From positions 1-61,936 of the forward strand of contig MGWK01000054.1 in the NCBI GenBank assembly GCA_001800975.1: a stretch of 61,936 nucleotides of DNA, in the 5' to 3' direction. Positions 25,868 through 35,044 of the stretch are shown piece by piece. How positions within the stretch are numbered: the stretch's first letter is position 1; every line of letters starts with the position of its first letter. Under the pieces are notes generated by a model that was not told the origin of the DNA, ran no database searches, and saw nothing but the letters and a program-made list of their open reading frames with translations. The position numbers were made by a program, and so were the translations under genes. This stretch comes from Flavobacteria bacterium RIFCSPLOWO2_12_FULL_35_11. GTDB taxonomy: Bacteria > Bacteroidota > Bacteroidia > Flavobacteriales > Flavobacteriaceae.

Positions 25868-26458
25868 ATGCACTCAAAAATAAACATCATTTTAGCCGGC
25901 GTTGGCGGACAAGGAATTTTAACCATTGCGGCCATTTTAGACACTGCCGCTTTGGATAACAATTTACACATCAAACAATCGGAAGTACATGGAATGAGCC
26001 AACGTGGCGGTGCCGTGCAGTCTCACGTAAGGATTTCGGACCAACCAATTTTTTCCGATTTAATTCCGCAGGGAAAAGCAGATATGATTATTTCTGTGGA
26101 ACCAATGGAATTGTTGCGCTATTTGCCATTTTTGAAAAAAGACGGCTATTTAATCACCGATTCAAATCCGTTTGAAAATATTAAAAATTATCCGGAATTG
26201 GAAACACTTTACAACGAAATAAAATCACATAAAAACCATATTTTAATCGATGCGATGAAAATTGCAAAAGATTTGGGTAATTCAAAAGCCACCAATATTG
26301 TTTTATTGGGTGCGGCTTCATCTTTAATTCCTTTAAGCGATGAAAGTTTTCAAAAAGCAATAGCCACGCTGTTTGAAAGAAAGGGCGAACGCATTGTAGC
26401 TAAAAACCTGGAAGCTTTCTTAAAAGGTAAAGAAATTGCCGCTGAACTCGTTTCCTAA
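25868..26458 (+). CDS. iorB: Indolepyruvate ferredoxin oxidoreductase beta subunit
   Basis: 196 residues, gamma-type domain of 2-oxoacid:ferredoxin oxidoreductases. Signatures are ILAGVGGQGILTIAAIL, SEVHGMSQRGGAVQSHVR and DLIPQGKADMIISVEPMELLRYL. Length is normal. It pairs with IorA to form the enzyme that turns indolepyruvate, phenylpyruvate or hydroxyphenylpyruvate into the CoA thioester with release of low-potential electrons. Three bases after iorA and 14 before the synthetase. Confidence 0.93.
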   Translation: MHSKINIILAGVGGQGILTIAAILDTAALDNNLHIKQSEVHGMSQRGGAVQSHVRISDQPIFSDLIPQGKADMIISVEPMELLRYLPFLKKDGYLITDSNPFENIKNYPELETLYNEIKSHKNHILIDAMKIAKDLGNSKATNIVLLGAASSLIPLSDESFQKAIATLFERKGERIVAKNLEAFLKGKEIAAELVS

Positions 26459-26472
26459 ACACCAATTTATTT

Positions 26473-28542
26473 ATGCTGAACAAAGAATTACTAAATCCCA
26501 AAAGCATTGTTGTTATTGGTGCTTCTAACAATATTCACACACCTGGCGGAAGCGTTTTAAAAAATTTAATCGCCCACAATTTTAAAGGTGAATTATTTGC
26601 CGTTAACCCGAAAGAAACTGAAGTACAAGGACTAAAATGCTATCAAAACGTAGTTGAAATTCCGCCAGTTGATTTGGCGATTATCGCCATTGCCGCGAAA
26701 TTTACCTTGGAAACGGTTCAGATTTTAACACAACAAAAAAATACCAAAGGATTTGTTATTTTTTCGGCAGGCTTCGGAGAAAAAGATGCTGAAGGCAAAA
26801 AACTGGAAGAACAAATTGTTAAAGAAATAAACGCCGTTGGCGGAACACTATTGGGTCCGAACAATATTGGATTGATCAATCAACATTATGCAGGCGTATT
26901 TACCACGCCAATTCCAAAATTAAACCCAAAAGGGGTCGATTTTATTTCTGGGTCGGGTGCAACAGCCGTATTTATTATGGAAGCCGCCATGGCAACCGGA
27001 TTGACGTTTTCAAGCGTTTATTCTGTTGGCAATTCCGCACAAATTGGTGTTGAAGAAGTATTGGAACATTTAGATGAAACTTTTGAAAACGGAAAAAGTT
27101 CGGAAGTGAAATTATTATATATTGAAAGCATTGAGAATCCGCAAAAACTTTTAAAACACGCTGCTTCATTAATTTCGAAAGGCTGTAAAATTGCTGCCAT
27201 AAAAGCAGGAAGTTCCTCGGCAGGAAGCAGGGCGGCAAGTTCGCACACGGGCGCATTGGCCAATTCTGACGTTGCTGTGGATGCTTTGTTCAAAAAAGCC
27301 GGAATTGTTCGTTGCTACGGAAGAAATGAATTGATCACCGTGGCCGGAATTTTTATGCACCAAGAATTAAAAGGCAAAAATATTGCGATTATTACCCACG
27401 CCGGCGGACCCGCAGTGATGCTTACCGATGCTTTATCCAAAAACGGGCTGAACGTTCCTGAAATTATCGGAAAAGCCAGCGAAGAATTGCTACTTAAATT
27501 GTTTTTGGGCTCTTCCGTGTCAAATCCAATCGATTTTTTGGCGACAGGAAATGCAAAGCAGTTGGAAACCATTATCGATTATTGCGAAAATGAATTTTCG
27601 GAAATTGATGCGATGGTTGTCATTTTTGGAAGTCCGGGATTGTTTGAAGTCTATGATGTTTATGACGTGCTGGACAAAAAAATGCGCGAATGCAAAAAAC
27701 CTATTTTCCCTATTTTGCCTTCGGTGGTAAACGTAAAAAAGGAAATCGATTATTTTATTTCAAAAGGTAACATCAATTTTCCCGACGAAGTATTGTTTGG
27801 AAACGCTTTGGCCAAAATATATAAAACTGAAAAACCCATTTCTGCAGAAAAAACAAAAATAAATCTTGATTTAACAGCAATCAGAGCCATAATAAATACT
27901 GCTGAAAATGGTTATTTAGCACCTCAGCAGGTAAAAGAATTGTTATTGGCGGCTAAAATTCCCTTGGTGAGCGAAGCAGTTTGTGCCACAAAAAAAACGT
28001 GTTTGTCAGAAGCGCTGAAACTTGGTTTTCCGGTGGTGATGAAAATAGTTGGGCCCATACACAAATCGGATGTGGGCGGAATTATATTAAATATTAATTC
28101 TACTGAAAAACTGGCTGCTTCCTATGATGAAATTATGAAAATAGCCGGCGCAAAAGCGGTATTGATCCAGCCAATGAAAAAAGGTATGGAACTTTTTATC
28201 GGTGCCAAAAAAGAAGGGAATTTCGGACATCTGGTTTTGTGCGGTTTGGGCGGAATTTACATTGAAGTTTTAAAAGATATCAATGTGGCATTGGCATCGG
28301 TTTCAAAAATGGAAGCCACAGAAATGATTCAAAATTTAAAATCGTACAAGATAATTCAGGGAATCAGAAATCAGGAAGGCGTGAATGAAAAATTGTTTGC
28401 GGAAATTATCGTAAAAATTTCCGATTTATTAATGGCTGCTCCGGAAATTGTTGAATTGGATCTAAATCCGCTTTTTGGAAATGCCAAGGAGATTTTTGCG
28501 GTTGACGCCAGAATCTGTATAGAAAAAATAAATTCTAAGTAA
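26473..28542 (+). CDS. ADP-forming acyl-CoA synthetase (fused alpha and beta subunits)
   Basis: 689 residues. The N-terminal CoA-binding and ligase part (SIVVIGASNNIHTPGGSVLKN, LLGPNNIGLINQ, SSHTGALANSD with the phospho-His) corresponds to the alpha subunit. The C-terminal ATP-grasp (LGFPVVMKIVGPIHKSDVGG, FGHLVLCGLGGIY, VELDLNPLF) is the beta subunit. The enzyme makes ATP from ADP and an acyl-CoA. Placed after iorAB it should harvest aryl-acetyl-CoA as ATP plus aryl-acetate (for example indoleacetate), a fermentative route best known from archaea such as Pyrococcus. Substrate assignment is from context. Confidence 0.9.
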   Translation: MLNKELLNPKSIVVIGASNNIHTPGGSVLKNLIAHNFKGELFAVNPKETEVQGLKCYQNVVEIPPVDLAIIAIAAKFTLETVQILTQQKNTKGFVIFSAGFGEKDAEGKKLEEQIVKEINAVGGTLLGPNNIGLINQHYAGVFTTPIPKLNPKGVDFISGSGATAVFIMEAAMATGLTFSSVYSVGNSAQIGVEEVLEHLDETFENGKSSEVKLLYIESIENPQKLLKHAASLISKGCKIAAIKAGSSSAGSRAASSHTGALANSDVAVDALFKKAGIVRCYGRNELITVAGIFMHQELKGKNIAIITHAGGPAVMLTDALSKNGLNVPEIIGKASEELLLKLFLGSSVSNPIDFLATGNAKQLETIIDYCENEFSEIDAMVVIFGSPGLFEVYDVYDVLDKKMRECKKPIFPILPSVVNVKKEIDYFISKGNINFPDEVLFGNALAKIYKTEKPISAEKTKINLDLTAIRAIINTAENGYLAPQQVKELLLAAKIPLVSEAVCATKKTCLSEALKLGFPVVMKIVGPIHKSDVGGIILNINSTEKLAASYDEIMKIAGAKAVLIQPMKKGMELFIGAKKEGNFGHLVLCGLGGIYIEVLKDINVALASVSKMEATEMIQNLKSYKIIQGIRNQEGVNEKLFAEIIVKISDLLMAAPEIVELDLNPLFGNAKEIFAVDARICIEKINSK

Positions 28543-28553
28543 TACCGCTTTTT

Positions 28554-28664
28554 GCGTTAGGGATAGAAGTCCTTCGGCTCAGCTCAGGATAAACCCATCC
28601 ATTTTTGAGGCTTTTTGCCGATAAAAAGATTGAAGCATATAGCCCGACCCTTGTGGTAACGCCC
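28554..28664. repeat. Interspersed intergenic repeat (copy B)
   Basis: Starts GCGTTAGGG and ends GGTAACGCCC, again inverted termini. Read on the minus strand it parallels 12415-12498. It fills most of the 196-base gap between the convergent synthetase and recR genes and also contains an inner GAAGTCCTTCGGCTCAGCTC stretch with dyad character. Confidence 0.6.
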
Positions 28665-28738
28665 AAATTCTTATTTTAATTTTTTGATTTTTTAATTAGA
28701 ATTCAATCGAATTTAGCAAAACAACTAAATTCATAAAT

Positions 28739-29350
28739 TTAAAACGATTTTTCAAACGGAATTCGGTTCACGATACTTCTGCCCAACGTAACCTCGTCGG
28801 CATATTGAAGCTCATCGCCCACTGCGATTCCTCTTGCTATCGTTGAAGTTTTAATAGGTAATCCTTCCAATTGTTTATAAATATAAAAGTTTGTGGTATC
28901 GCCTTCAATGGTAGAGCTCAACGCAAAAATAACTTCTTTGATGGTGCCTGTTTTTAATTTATCTATTAAGCTGTCAATAGTCAAATTATGCGGACCAATT
29001 CCTTCAATTGGAGAAATTTTTCCGCCCAAAACGTGGTACAATCCTCTAAATTGCGAAGTGTTTTCAATGGCCATCACGTCGCGAACATCTTCAACCACAC
29101 AAATAATTTCTGAATTTCGGGAGGAATTTGAACAAATTTCACAAATATCCTTGTCGGAAATATTGTGGCATTTTTCACAAAATTTAATCTCGTCCACCAA
29201 TCTAACAAGTCCGGCCGCCAATTGATGCGTTTGAGATGCCGGCTGCTTCAGTAAATGCAAAACTAAACGCAATGCAGTTCTTTTGCCAATTCCAGGCAAT
29301 TGAGAAACTTCATTTACGGCATTTTCCAATATTTTTGACGAAAAATTCAT
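28739..29350 (-). CDS. recR: Recombination mediator RecR
   Basis: 203 residues from ATG at 29350 ([20 protein letters not shown]); an upstream TTG is not needed. It shows the helix-hairpin-helix ([18 protein letters not shown]), a C4 zinc finger ([16 protein letters not shown]) and a Toprim domain ([32 protein letters not shown]). RecR with RecO and RecF loads RecA at gaps. Length standard. Single gene, convergent with the acyl-CoA synthetase and divergent from the transporter. Confidence 0.95.
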   Translation of the reverse strand: MNFSSKILENAVNEVSQLPGIGKRTALRLVLHLLKQPASQTHQLAAGLVRLVDEIKFCEKCHNISDKDICEICSNSSRNSEIICVVEDVRDVMAIENTSQFRGLYHVLGGKISPIEGIGPHNLTIDSLIDKLKTGTIKEVIFALSSTIEGDTTNFYIYKQLEGLPIKTSTIARGIAVGDELQYADEVTLGRSIVNRIPFEKSF

Positions 29351-29384
29351 GCTGCAAATATACAATTAGGAAAGATATTCCCAA

Positions 29385-29392
29385 TAATTTTG
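29385..29392 (+). promoter_or_regulatory. -7 element before the solute:sodium symporter
   Basis: TAATTTTG, an exact TAnnTTTG match 34 bases before the ATG; no good -33 element seen. Confidence 0.5.
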
Positions 29393-29426
29393 CTTTCTTT
29401 GTTAATTCTAATATTAAAATTATTTA

Positions 29427-30917
29427 ATGGAGCCAATTTTTCTTCTTTCACTTATTGCAGTTTATTTTGGTCTGCTAATTTTAATAGCGCACTTCACGGA
29501 GAAAAATGCCAGCAACGAAACTTTTTTTAAAGCCAACAAGAAATCGCCTTGGTACATTGTAGCATTTGGAATGGTTGGCGCTTCCCTTTCTGGCGTTACG
29601 TTTATTTCTATTCCTGGCTGGGTGCAAAGTTCACAATTTAGCTATATGCAAATCGTTTTTGGCTATATGTTTGGCTATTTGGTAATTGCTTATGTGCTGA
29701 TTCCTATTTATTATAATATGCGGGTAACTTCTATTTACGAATTTTTAAAACATCGTTTTGGGCCAACTACCCATAAAACCGGGGCATTTTTCTTTTTTGT
29801 TTCAAGGGTTTTAGGGACTGCCTTTATATTATTTTTAGTGGCTTCAGTTTTGCAGTATTTTATTTTTGACGCTTGGAATGTTCCTTTTGAAATTACGGTT
29901 ATTTTCTCTATTCTTTTAATTTGGATTTATACTTTTAAAGGCGGTATTAAAACAATTATTTGGACCGATATACTGCAAACATTTTTCATGCTTTTTGCGC
30001 TATTCGCTACCATTTTTATCATCATCCATAAATTAAATTGGTCAATTTCAGATATTTTCGCATCAACTGAATTTAAACAATACAGCAAAATTTTGTTCAC
30101 TGATAATTTTAATGACAAAAAACACTTGTTAAAATCATTTTTTGGAGGAATGTTTATCTCCATTGCTATGACAGGTCTTGATCAAAATATGATGCAAAAA
30201 AACTTAACGTGTAAAAACATTAAAGAATCACAGTGGAATGTAATTTCACTCGGGTTTATGCTCATCATTGTCAATTTCATATTTTTAACTTTAGGCACTT
30301 TATTATTTATTTATGCTAAAAAATTTGGTATTGCAATACCAACTGTTGATGGCGCGATAAAAACCGACCTGTTATTTCCGGAGATTGCACTCAATGGCGG
30401 TTTAGGAATTTATATCAGCATATTATTTATTTTAGGGTTAATTGCCGCTACTTACTCAAGTGCAGATAGTGCATTAACAGCCTTAACAACCTCCTATTGC
30501 ATTGATTTTTTAGACATTGAAAATAGAAAAAAATCAAAACAAACATCAATTCGAAAAAAAACGCATATTTCAATTTCTATTGTGTTAATCATTGTTATTA
30601 TTGTTTATAAATATGTGCTAAAAGAAAATACGATAAGCAGTTTATTACAAGTTGTTTCATACACTTATGGACCACTTTTAGGATTGTTTGCTTTTGGAAT
30701 TTTTACAAAAATCAATATAAAGGACTCATTGGTATGGGTTGTTGCAATTCTTTCAGTGATTTTAACCTATTTTTTAGACGCTTATTCAACCCAACTTTTA
30801 AATGGCTATAATTTTGGATATGAGCTTTTAATTGTAAATGGGTTAATCACTTTTATTAGTTTACTTATCATACAAGCGCCAAAAAAAGAAATAAGTGAAA
30901 AAGTCTTAAACCAATAA
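29427..30917 (+). CDS. Sodium:solute symporter family transporter
   Basis: 496 residues with about 13 hydrophobic segments, from an N-terminal [20 protein letters not shown] through [29 protein letters not shown] (quoted in two parts: [17 protein letters not shown], then [16 protein letters not shown]) to the conserved [18 protein letters not shown] near residue 345. These are the hallmarks of the SSS family (SLC5-like). Substrate is not deducible. It stands between recR (divergent) and pdxH (20 bases downstream, but with its own -7 box). Confidence 0.9.
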   Translation: MEPIFLLSLIAVYFGLLILIAHFTEKNASNETFFKANKKSPWYIVAFGMVGASLSGVTFISIPGWVQSSQFSYMQIVFGYMFGYLVIAYVLIPIYYNMRVTSIYEFLKHRFGPTTHKTGAFFFFVSRVLGTAFILFLVASVLQYFIFDAWNVPFEITVIFSILLIWIYTFKGGIKTIIWTDILQTFFMLFALFATIFIIIHKLNWSISDIFASTEFKQYSKILFTDNFNDKKHLLKSFFGGMFISIAMTGLDQNMMQKNLTCKNIKESQWNVISLGFMLIIVNFIFLTLGTLLFIYAKKFGIAIPTVDGAIKTDLLFPEIALNGGLGIYISILFILGLIAATYSSADSALTALTTSYCIDFLDIENRKKSKQTSIRKKTHISISIVLIIVIIVYKYVLKENTISSLLQVVSYTYGPLLGLFAFGIFTKINIKDSLVWVVAILSVILTYFLDAYSTQLLNGYNFGYELLIVNGLITFISLLIIQAPKKEISEKVLNQ

Positions 30918-30925
30918 AAGATTTT

Positions 30926-30933
30926 TAATTTTG
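30926..30933 (+). promoter_or_regulatory. -7 element immediately before pdxH
   Basis: TAATTTTG is an exact match only four bases before the ATG at 30938. If used, the transcript would begin at or next to the start codon (leaderless). Confidence 0.4.
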
Positions 30934-30937
30934 TGGG

Positions 30938-31585
30938 ATGGAGAATGATTTAAGCAATTATAGAAAAAATTACCAAAAAAGCGAACTTTCTGAAGAAGGA
31001 ATTTCAGACAATCCAATGGAATTATTTCAAAAATGGTTTTATGAAGTGGAGGAATCTGAAAGAGATACTGAAGTAAATGCGGTTACAGTCTCAACCATTG
31101 GCGCAGACGGATTTCCAAAAGCCAGGGTCGTTTTATTAAAAAAATTCACTTGGGAAGGATTTATTTTTTTCACCAATTACCGCAGTGAAAAAGGAAAAGC
31201 CATTGCCCTAAACCCAAATGTTTGTTTGTCATTTTTTTGGCAAGGCATAGAACGCCAGGTTATTATTAAAGGTGTTGCAGAAAAACTTTCGGAAAATTTA
31301 TCGGATGGGTATTTTGATTCGCGGCCCGACGGAAGCAAATTAGGTGCTTGGGCTTCAGACCAAAGTGAAGTGGTGCCATCGCGCAATTTTTTGGATGAAC
31401 GCCTGGCTTCATTTGAAAAACAATACGAAAACAAAGAAATTGACCGTCCGAAACATTGGGGCGGCATTCTCGTAAAACCAATTAGCATTGAATTTTGGCA
31501 AGGACGCCCAAATCGCATGCATGATAGAATTAGATATACACTTCAAGAAGATTTTAACTGGAAAATTGAGCGATTGGCTCCTTAA
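30938..31585 (+). CDS. pdxH: Pyridoxamine 5'-phosphate oxidase
   Basis: 215 residues. FMN enzyme that oxidises pyridoxamine or pyridoxine phosphate to PLP, the cofactor of HemL and GcvP encoded in the same window. Motifs are AVTVSTIGADGFPKARVVLL, FFTNYRSEKGKA, LSFFWQGIERQVIIKG, SDQSEVVPSR and EFWQGRPNRMHDRIRY, ending in WKIERLAP, the canonical C terminus. Length is standard. Confidence 0.96.
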   Translation: MENDLSNYRKNYQKSELSEEGISDNPMELFQKWFYEVEESERDTEVNAVTVSTIGADGFPKARVVLLKKFTWEGFIFFTNYRSEKGKAIALNPNVCLSFFWQGIERQVIIKGVAEKLSENLSDGYFDSRPDGSKLGAWASDQSEVVPSRNFLDERLASFEKQYENKEIDRPKHWGGILVKPISIEFWQGRPNRMHDRIRYTLQEDFNWKIERLAP

Positions 31586-31589
31586 GTCT

Positions 31590-31597
31590 TATCTTTG
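31590..31597 (+). promoter_or_regulatory. -7 element for the histidine phosphatase gene
   Basis: TATCTTTG, exact TAnnTTTG, 18 bases before the ATG at 31616. A TTG start at 31595 would lie within this element and is therefore rejected. Confidence 0.5.
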
Positions 31598-31615
31598 AAC
31601 CTCAATAAAAACAAA

Positions 31616-32104
31616 ATGAAAACACTTTATATTGTTAGGCACGCAAAATCTTCTTGGGAATATGAAGGAATTAAAGACATCGATCGCCCTTTGAAAGAAC
31701 GCGGAATTAATGATGCATATTTGATTTCGAATGTACTTCAAAAAAAAATCGCGACGCCAGATGTGTTTATTGCAAGTTGCGCAAACAGGGCGCTACATAC
31801 GGCAATGATTTTCACTTATACTTTTAATTTTCCGCTTGCAAATCTTAAAATTAGCAAATCGCTGTTCAATTTCAGCGACGGCTATTTAATAAAAACTGTA
31901 AAAGCTTTGGATGACGGATTTGACTCGGCCATTATTTTTAGCCACGACCATGGCATTAGCGATTTTGTGAATAAATTTGGAAGCTTAATATTGGATCACG
32001 TGCCAACTTGTGGGGTTGTAGGAATTAAATTCGACACCAATCATTGGAAAGACATTAAATCCGGAAAAACATTTTTAACCGAATTTCCTAAAAATTATAA
32101 ATAG
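31616..32104 (+). CDS. SixA-type histidine phosphatase
   Basis: 162 residues from ATG 31616. LYIVRHAKSSWE carries the RHG-type phosphohistidine motif (RHA), and ASCANRALHTAMIF and FSHDHGISDFVN supply the remaining branch-2 active-site features. SixA relatives dephosphorylate phosphohistidine proteins, but small family members vary in substrate. The gene is 7 bases before the Ppx/GppA-like gene, so both probably share a transcript, suggesting a phosphate or polyphosphate context (inference). Confidence 0.85.
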   Translation: MKTLYIVRHAKSSWEYEGIKDIDRPLKERGINDAYLISNVLQKKIATPDVFIASCANRALHTAMIFTYTFNFPLANLKISKSLFNFSDGYLIKTVKALDDGFDSAIIFSHDHGISDFVNKFGSLILDHVPTCGVVGIKFDTNHWKDIKSGKTFLTEFPKNYK

Positions 32105-32111
32105 CACAATT

Positions 32112-33005
32112 TTGAAAATTGAAAAACTTGCCGGGATTGATATTGGTTCTAACGCCATTAGATTGTTGTTGGTGAACGTAATAACAGAACAAAATAACAG
32201 CCAAGAGCCAAGTTTCAAAAAATCGGCATTGGTTCGTGTTCCCATTCGTTTGGGTGCCGACACTTTTTTGAGCGGAAAAATCTCAGAAGAAAATAAAATA
32301 AGAATGATCAAGGCCATGGAAGCTTTCAAATTATTGATGGAAGTGCATGGCGTCCAAAAATATAAAGCCTGCGCGACATCGGCCATGCGGGAAGCCAGCA
32401 ACGGACATGAAGTTGCCAATGAAATTTTTGAAAAAACTTCCGTAAAAATTGACATTATTGATGGCACCCAAGAGGCCAAGATAATTTTTGGAACAGATTT
32501 AAGCACTGTCATTACTGCTAAAAATTCTTATTTATATGTTGATGTTGGCGGTGGAAGCACTGAAATAACACTTTTTTCAAAAGGAAAAATTATCAACTCA
32601 AAATCCTTTAAAATAGGAACCGTACGTTTATTGGACGACAATAAAGAATTTAAAAATATTTGGAAAAGCATTGAGCTTTGGGTCAAAGAAAATACCAAAA
32701 ATTTAAATAGAATCTCTGTAATTGGATCGGGTGGAAATATCAATAAAATTTTCAAAATCTCGGGCAAACCAATGGGCAAACCATTGTATTTAAGTTACAT
32801 AAAAGATCAACTGGAATTATTGAGCAATTTAAGTTACGAAGAACGCATCATGCAGCTGGACTTAAATCCGGACAGGGCCGACGTAATCATACCCGCAACC
32901 AAAATTTATTTATCAATTATGGAATGGAGCGGCGCAAATAAAATATTTGTTCCAAAAATTGGACTTGCAGATGGTATTGTGAAAAATTTATACTACGAGA
33001 AGTAA
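32112..33005 (+). CDS. Ppx/GppA-family phosphatase (exopolyphosphatase-like)
   Basis: 297 residues. Actin/hexokinase-like ATPase fold with AGIDIGSNAIRLLLV, YKACATSAMREASNG, LYVDVGGGSTEITLF and ISVIGSGGNINKIF. Family members hydrolyse polyphosphate or pppGpp. The reading frame opens with TTG at 32112; there is no upstream in-frame ATG before a stop, and a later Met would remove the first nucleotide-binding strand, so TTG is the likely start. Length fits the short, single-module form found in this phylum. Confidence 0.88.
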   Translation: MKIEKLAGIDIGSNAIRLLLVNVITEQNNSQEPSFKKSALVRVPIRLGADTFLSGKISEENKIRMIKAMEAFKLLMEVHGVQKYKACATSAMREASNGHEVANEIFEKTSVKIDIIDGTQEAKIIFGTDLSTVITAKNSYLYVDVGGGSTEITLFSKGKIINSKSFKIGTVRLLDDNKEFKNIWKSIELWVKENTKNLNRISVIGSGGNINKIFKISGKPMGKPLYLSYIKDQLELLSNLSYEERIMQLDLNPDRADVIIPATKIYLSIMEWSGANKIFVPKIGLADGIVKNLYYEK

Positions 33006-33022
33006 GGATTTCCTATCCCCAG

Positions 33023-33041
33023 CCCTTTCCAAAGGAAAGGG
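33023..33041. repeat. CCCTTTCC palindromic interspersed repeat
   Basis: CCCTTTCC-AAA-GGAAAGGG hairpin preceded by TATCCCCAG. Similar short palindromes recur between genes across Bacteroidota (from memory). It lies between two convergent genes and could help terminate. Confidence 0.5.
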
Positions 33042-33129
33042 AGTTTTCTTTAAGATTAAATTCTAAATTTTAGAACACTGAACTTTTTATACTCATTGAA
33101 CTTTTGCCTACTGCCCATTCCCTAATGAC

Positions 33130-33939
33130 TTAACTCTTTATAAATTCCTCCACCAGTTTTCCCACTGATTTTTCAGCGATTTTAGCCACTTTTTGCACTT
33201 CTTCGTGCGAAACAGCTTCCGCAATGCCTTCAACACCCAAATCGGTAATCACAGAAATTCCAAAACAAGTCATTCCCATATGTTTGGCGACAATCACTTC
33301 AGGAACGGTTGACATTCCAACAGCATCAGCTCCTAAATTTTTCACCATTTTATATTCTGCAGGGGTTTCAAAAGTTGGTCCCTGCAAAGCCAAATAAATC
33401 CCTTTATGAACCGGAATGGCCAATTTTAGCGCAACTTGTTCCATTTTAGCAATCATTTTTTTGCTGTACGCCTCGTGCATATCAACAAATCTTGGTCCAA
33501 AACGATCTTCGTTTTTTCCATGCAAAGGATGCACCGGCATTAAATTAATATGATCAGTTATGATCATAATATCACCGACTTTAAAAGCTGCATTAACGCC
33601 ACCTGATGCATTTGAAACAATCAAATTTTCAACGCCCAAAAATTTCATCACACGCACCGGAAAAACGGTTTGCTCCATGGTCCATCCTTCATAAAAATGA
33701 AACCGGCCGCGCATTGCGATCACTTTTTTTGTGCCAACTGTGCCATAAATCAATTCCCCGGAATGGCCTTCAACCGTTGAAACCGGAAAATTAGGAATCT
33801 CTTTATAGGAAATTGAAAATTCAATGTCGATTTTCTCCACCAAATTACCCAAACCTGTCCCTAAAATAATGCCGTAATCTACTTTTGAAATTCCTTTATT
33901 TTGTAGGAATTTAACTGTTTCCTGAACTTTGTTCCACAT
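33130..33939 (-). CDS. Purine-nucleoside phosphorylase
   Basis: 269 residues. It cleaves inosine or guanosine with phosphate in purine salvage. Signatures include IILGTGLGNLVEKI, the phosphate-site VEGHSGELIYG, RFHFYEGW, VSNASGGVNAAF, LQGPTFETPAEY and AVGMSTVPEVIVAKH, the class I trimeric PNP pattern. Length is normal. The first ~10 codons overlap the end of lpxK (29 bases), indicating translational coupling with the upstream minus-strand gene. Confidence 0.95.
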   Translation of the reverse strand: MWNKVQETVKFLQNKGISKVDYGIILGTGLGNLVEKIDIEFSISYKEIPNFPVSTVEGHSGELIYGTVGTKKVIAMRGRFHFYEGWTMEQTVFPVRVMKFLGVENLIVSNASGGVNAAFKVGDIMIITDHINLMPVHPLHGKNEDRFGPRFVDMHEAYSKKMIAKMEQVALKLAIPVHKGIYLALQGPTFETPAEYKMVKNLGADAVGMSTVPEVIVAKHMGMTCFGISVITDLGVEGIAEAVSHEEVQKVAKIAEKSVGKLVEEFIKS

Positions 33940-34948
33940 AATTTTTTATAAGATTGTCAAACTCATTTTGATGAGTTATAAACGTTGTTTTTATTGAGAT
34001 GTAATGCAAGTTTTTTAGTTTTCCAAAAATACGGACATAATCCTTCTCTGTTGTTAAAATAATTTTATTTGTTGCTGATAACGATTCATAAGCCGAATTT
34101 ATTTCCCCAAGGTCATTTAAACTGAAATGATGATGGTCCGGATATTTCAGATGTTTAAAATTAAGCTTTTTACTTTTTAAATATTCCGTCAAAGGTTTCG
34201 GATTTGCAATTCCGGTCACCAATAAAATGTCAAAATCGGCCAATTCGCTTAAATCCAACTTAGAATCGCCTTTTAACTGAGTATCATAAGTTATGGTAGT
34301 GAAAAACACTTGCTGATTCGCTTTCGGATGTAACTTTTTGGTAATTTCTGCTTGTGCTGTTTCTGAAATATCAGCAGGGCATTTGGTTACAACGATGGCT
34401 TGTGCCCTGTTTGCTCCAGAAGCATTTTCCCGCAAATCGCCGGTTGGCAGCATTGTGTCATTCACATATAAATTGGCATAAGTCGTTAAAAGTATATTAA
34501 ATCCGCCACAAACTTTTCTGTGTTGAAATGCATCATCCAACAAAATAACCTGCGGCGGATTTTCCAATTCCTCCAATTTTATAATTCCGTTGGTTCTGTC
34601 TGCATCAACACAAACAATAACTTCAGGATATTTTAAATGAATTTGAAAAGATTCATCGCCAATAATTTCCGCAGAAACATTTTCATCAGCAATTAAAAAA
34701 CCGTTGCTTTTTCTTTTATAACCTCGGCTTAAAACAGCAATTTTACAGTTGTTCTTCAACAAATCTATTAAATATTCAATTTGTGGCGTTTTTCCGGTTC
34801 CGCCAACGCTTAAATTTCCTACAACAATAGTAGGTGTTTTAAAATGCGTAGATTTTAATAGGCCGACATCGTATAAATAATTACGCAAACTTGTAATTAA
34901 TCCATACAAAATTGAAAACGGAAATGCTATTTTTCTTAAAAACTTCAC
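33911..34948 (-). CDS. lpxK: Tetraacyldisaccharide 4'-kinase
   Basis: 345 residues. Inner-membrane-associated kinase adding the 4'-phosphate in lipid A synthesis, confirming an LPS-type outer membrane. An N-terminal hydrophobic segment is followed by TPTIVVGNLSVGGTGKTP (Walker A GGTGKTP), VLSRGYKRKS, GDESFQIHLKYP, LDDAFQHRKV and LPTGDLRENASGANRA. Length standard. Starts a two-gene unit with the purine phosphorylase and diverges from the Nif3-like gene. Confidence 0.95.
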   Translation of the reverse strand: MKFLRKIAFPFSILYGLITSLRNYLYDVGLLKSTHFKTPTIVVGNLSVGGTGKTPQIEYLIDLLKNNCKIAVLSRGYKRKSNGFLIADENVSAEIIGDESFQIHLKYPEVIVCVDADRTNGIIKLEELENPPQVILLDDAFQHRKVCGGFNILLTTYANLYVNDTMLPTGDLRENASGANRAQAIVVTKCPADISETAQAEITKKLHPKANQQVFFTTITYDTQLKGDSKLDLSELADFDILLVTGIANPKPLTEYLKSKKLNFKHLKYPDHHHFSLNDLGEINSAYESLSATNKIILTTEKDYVRIFGKLKNLHYISIKTTFITHQNEFDNLIKNYVEQSSGNS

Positions 34949-35014
34949 TTAAGCGAAAATACGAACAAATCGCAAAATTTCTGCATAAATACTTAAACTT
35001 TCTTTGGTAAATTT

Positions 35015-35022
35015 TATCTTTG
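35015..35022 (+). promoter_or_regulatory. -7 element before the Nif3-like gene
   Basis: TATCTTTG, exact TAnnTTTG match, 22 bases before the ATG; -33 element not convincing. Confidence 0.45.
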
Positions 35023-35044
35023 TTTCCCTAATGCTTCTGAAACT

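Noticed and set aside
25860-25870. Frameshift truncating iorA
   Set aside because: iorB begins three bases after the iorA stop, leaving no room for remnants of a ferredoxin domain, and no Cys clusters are encoded in other frames there.
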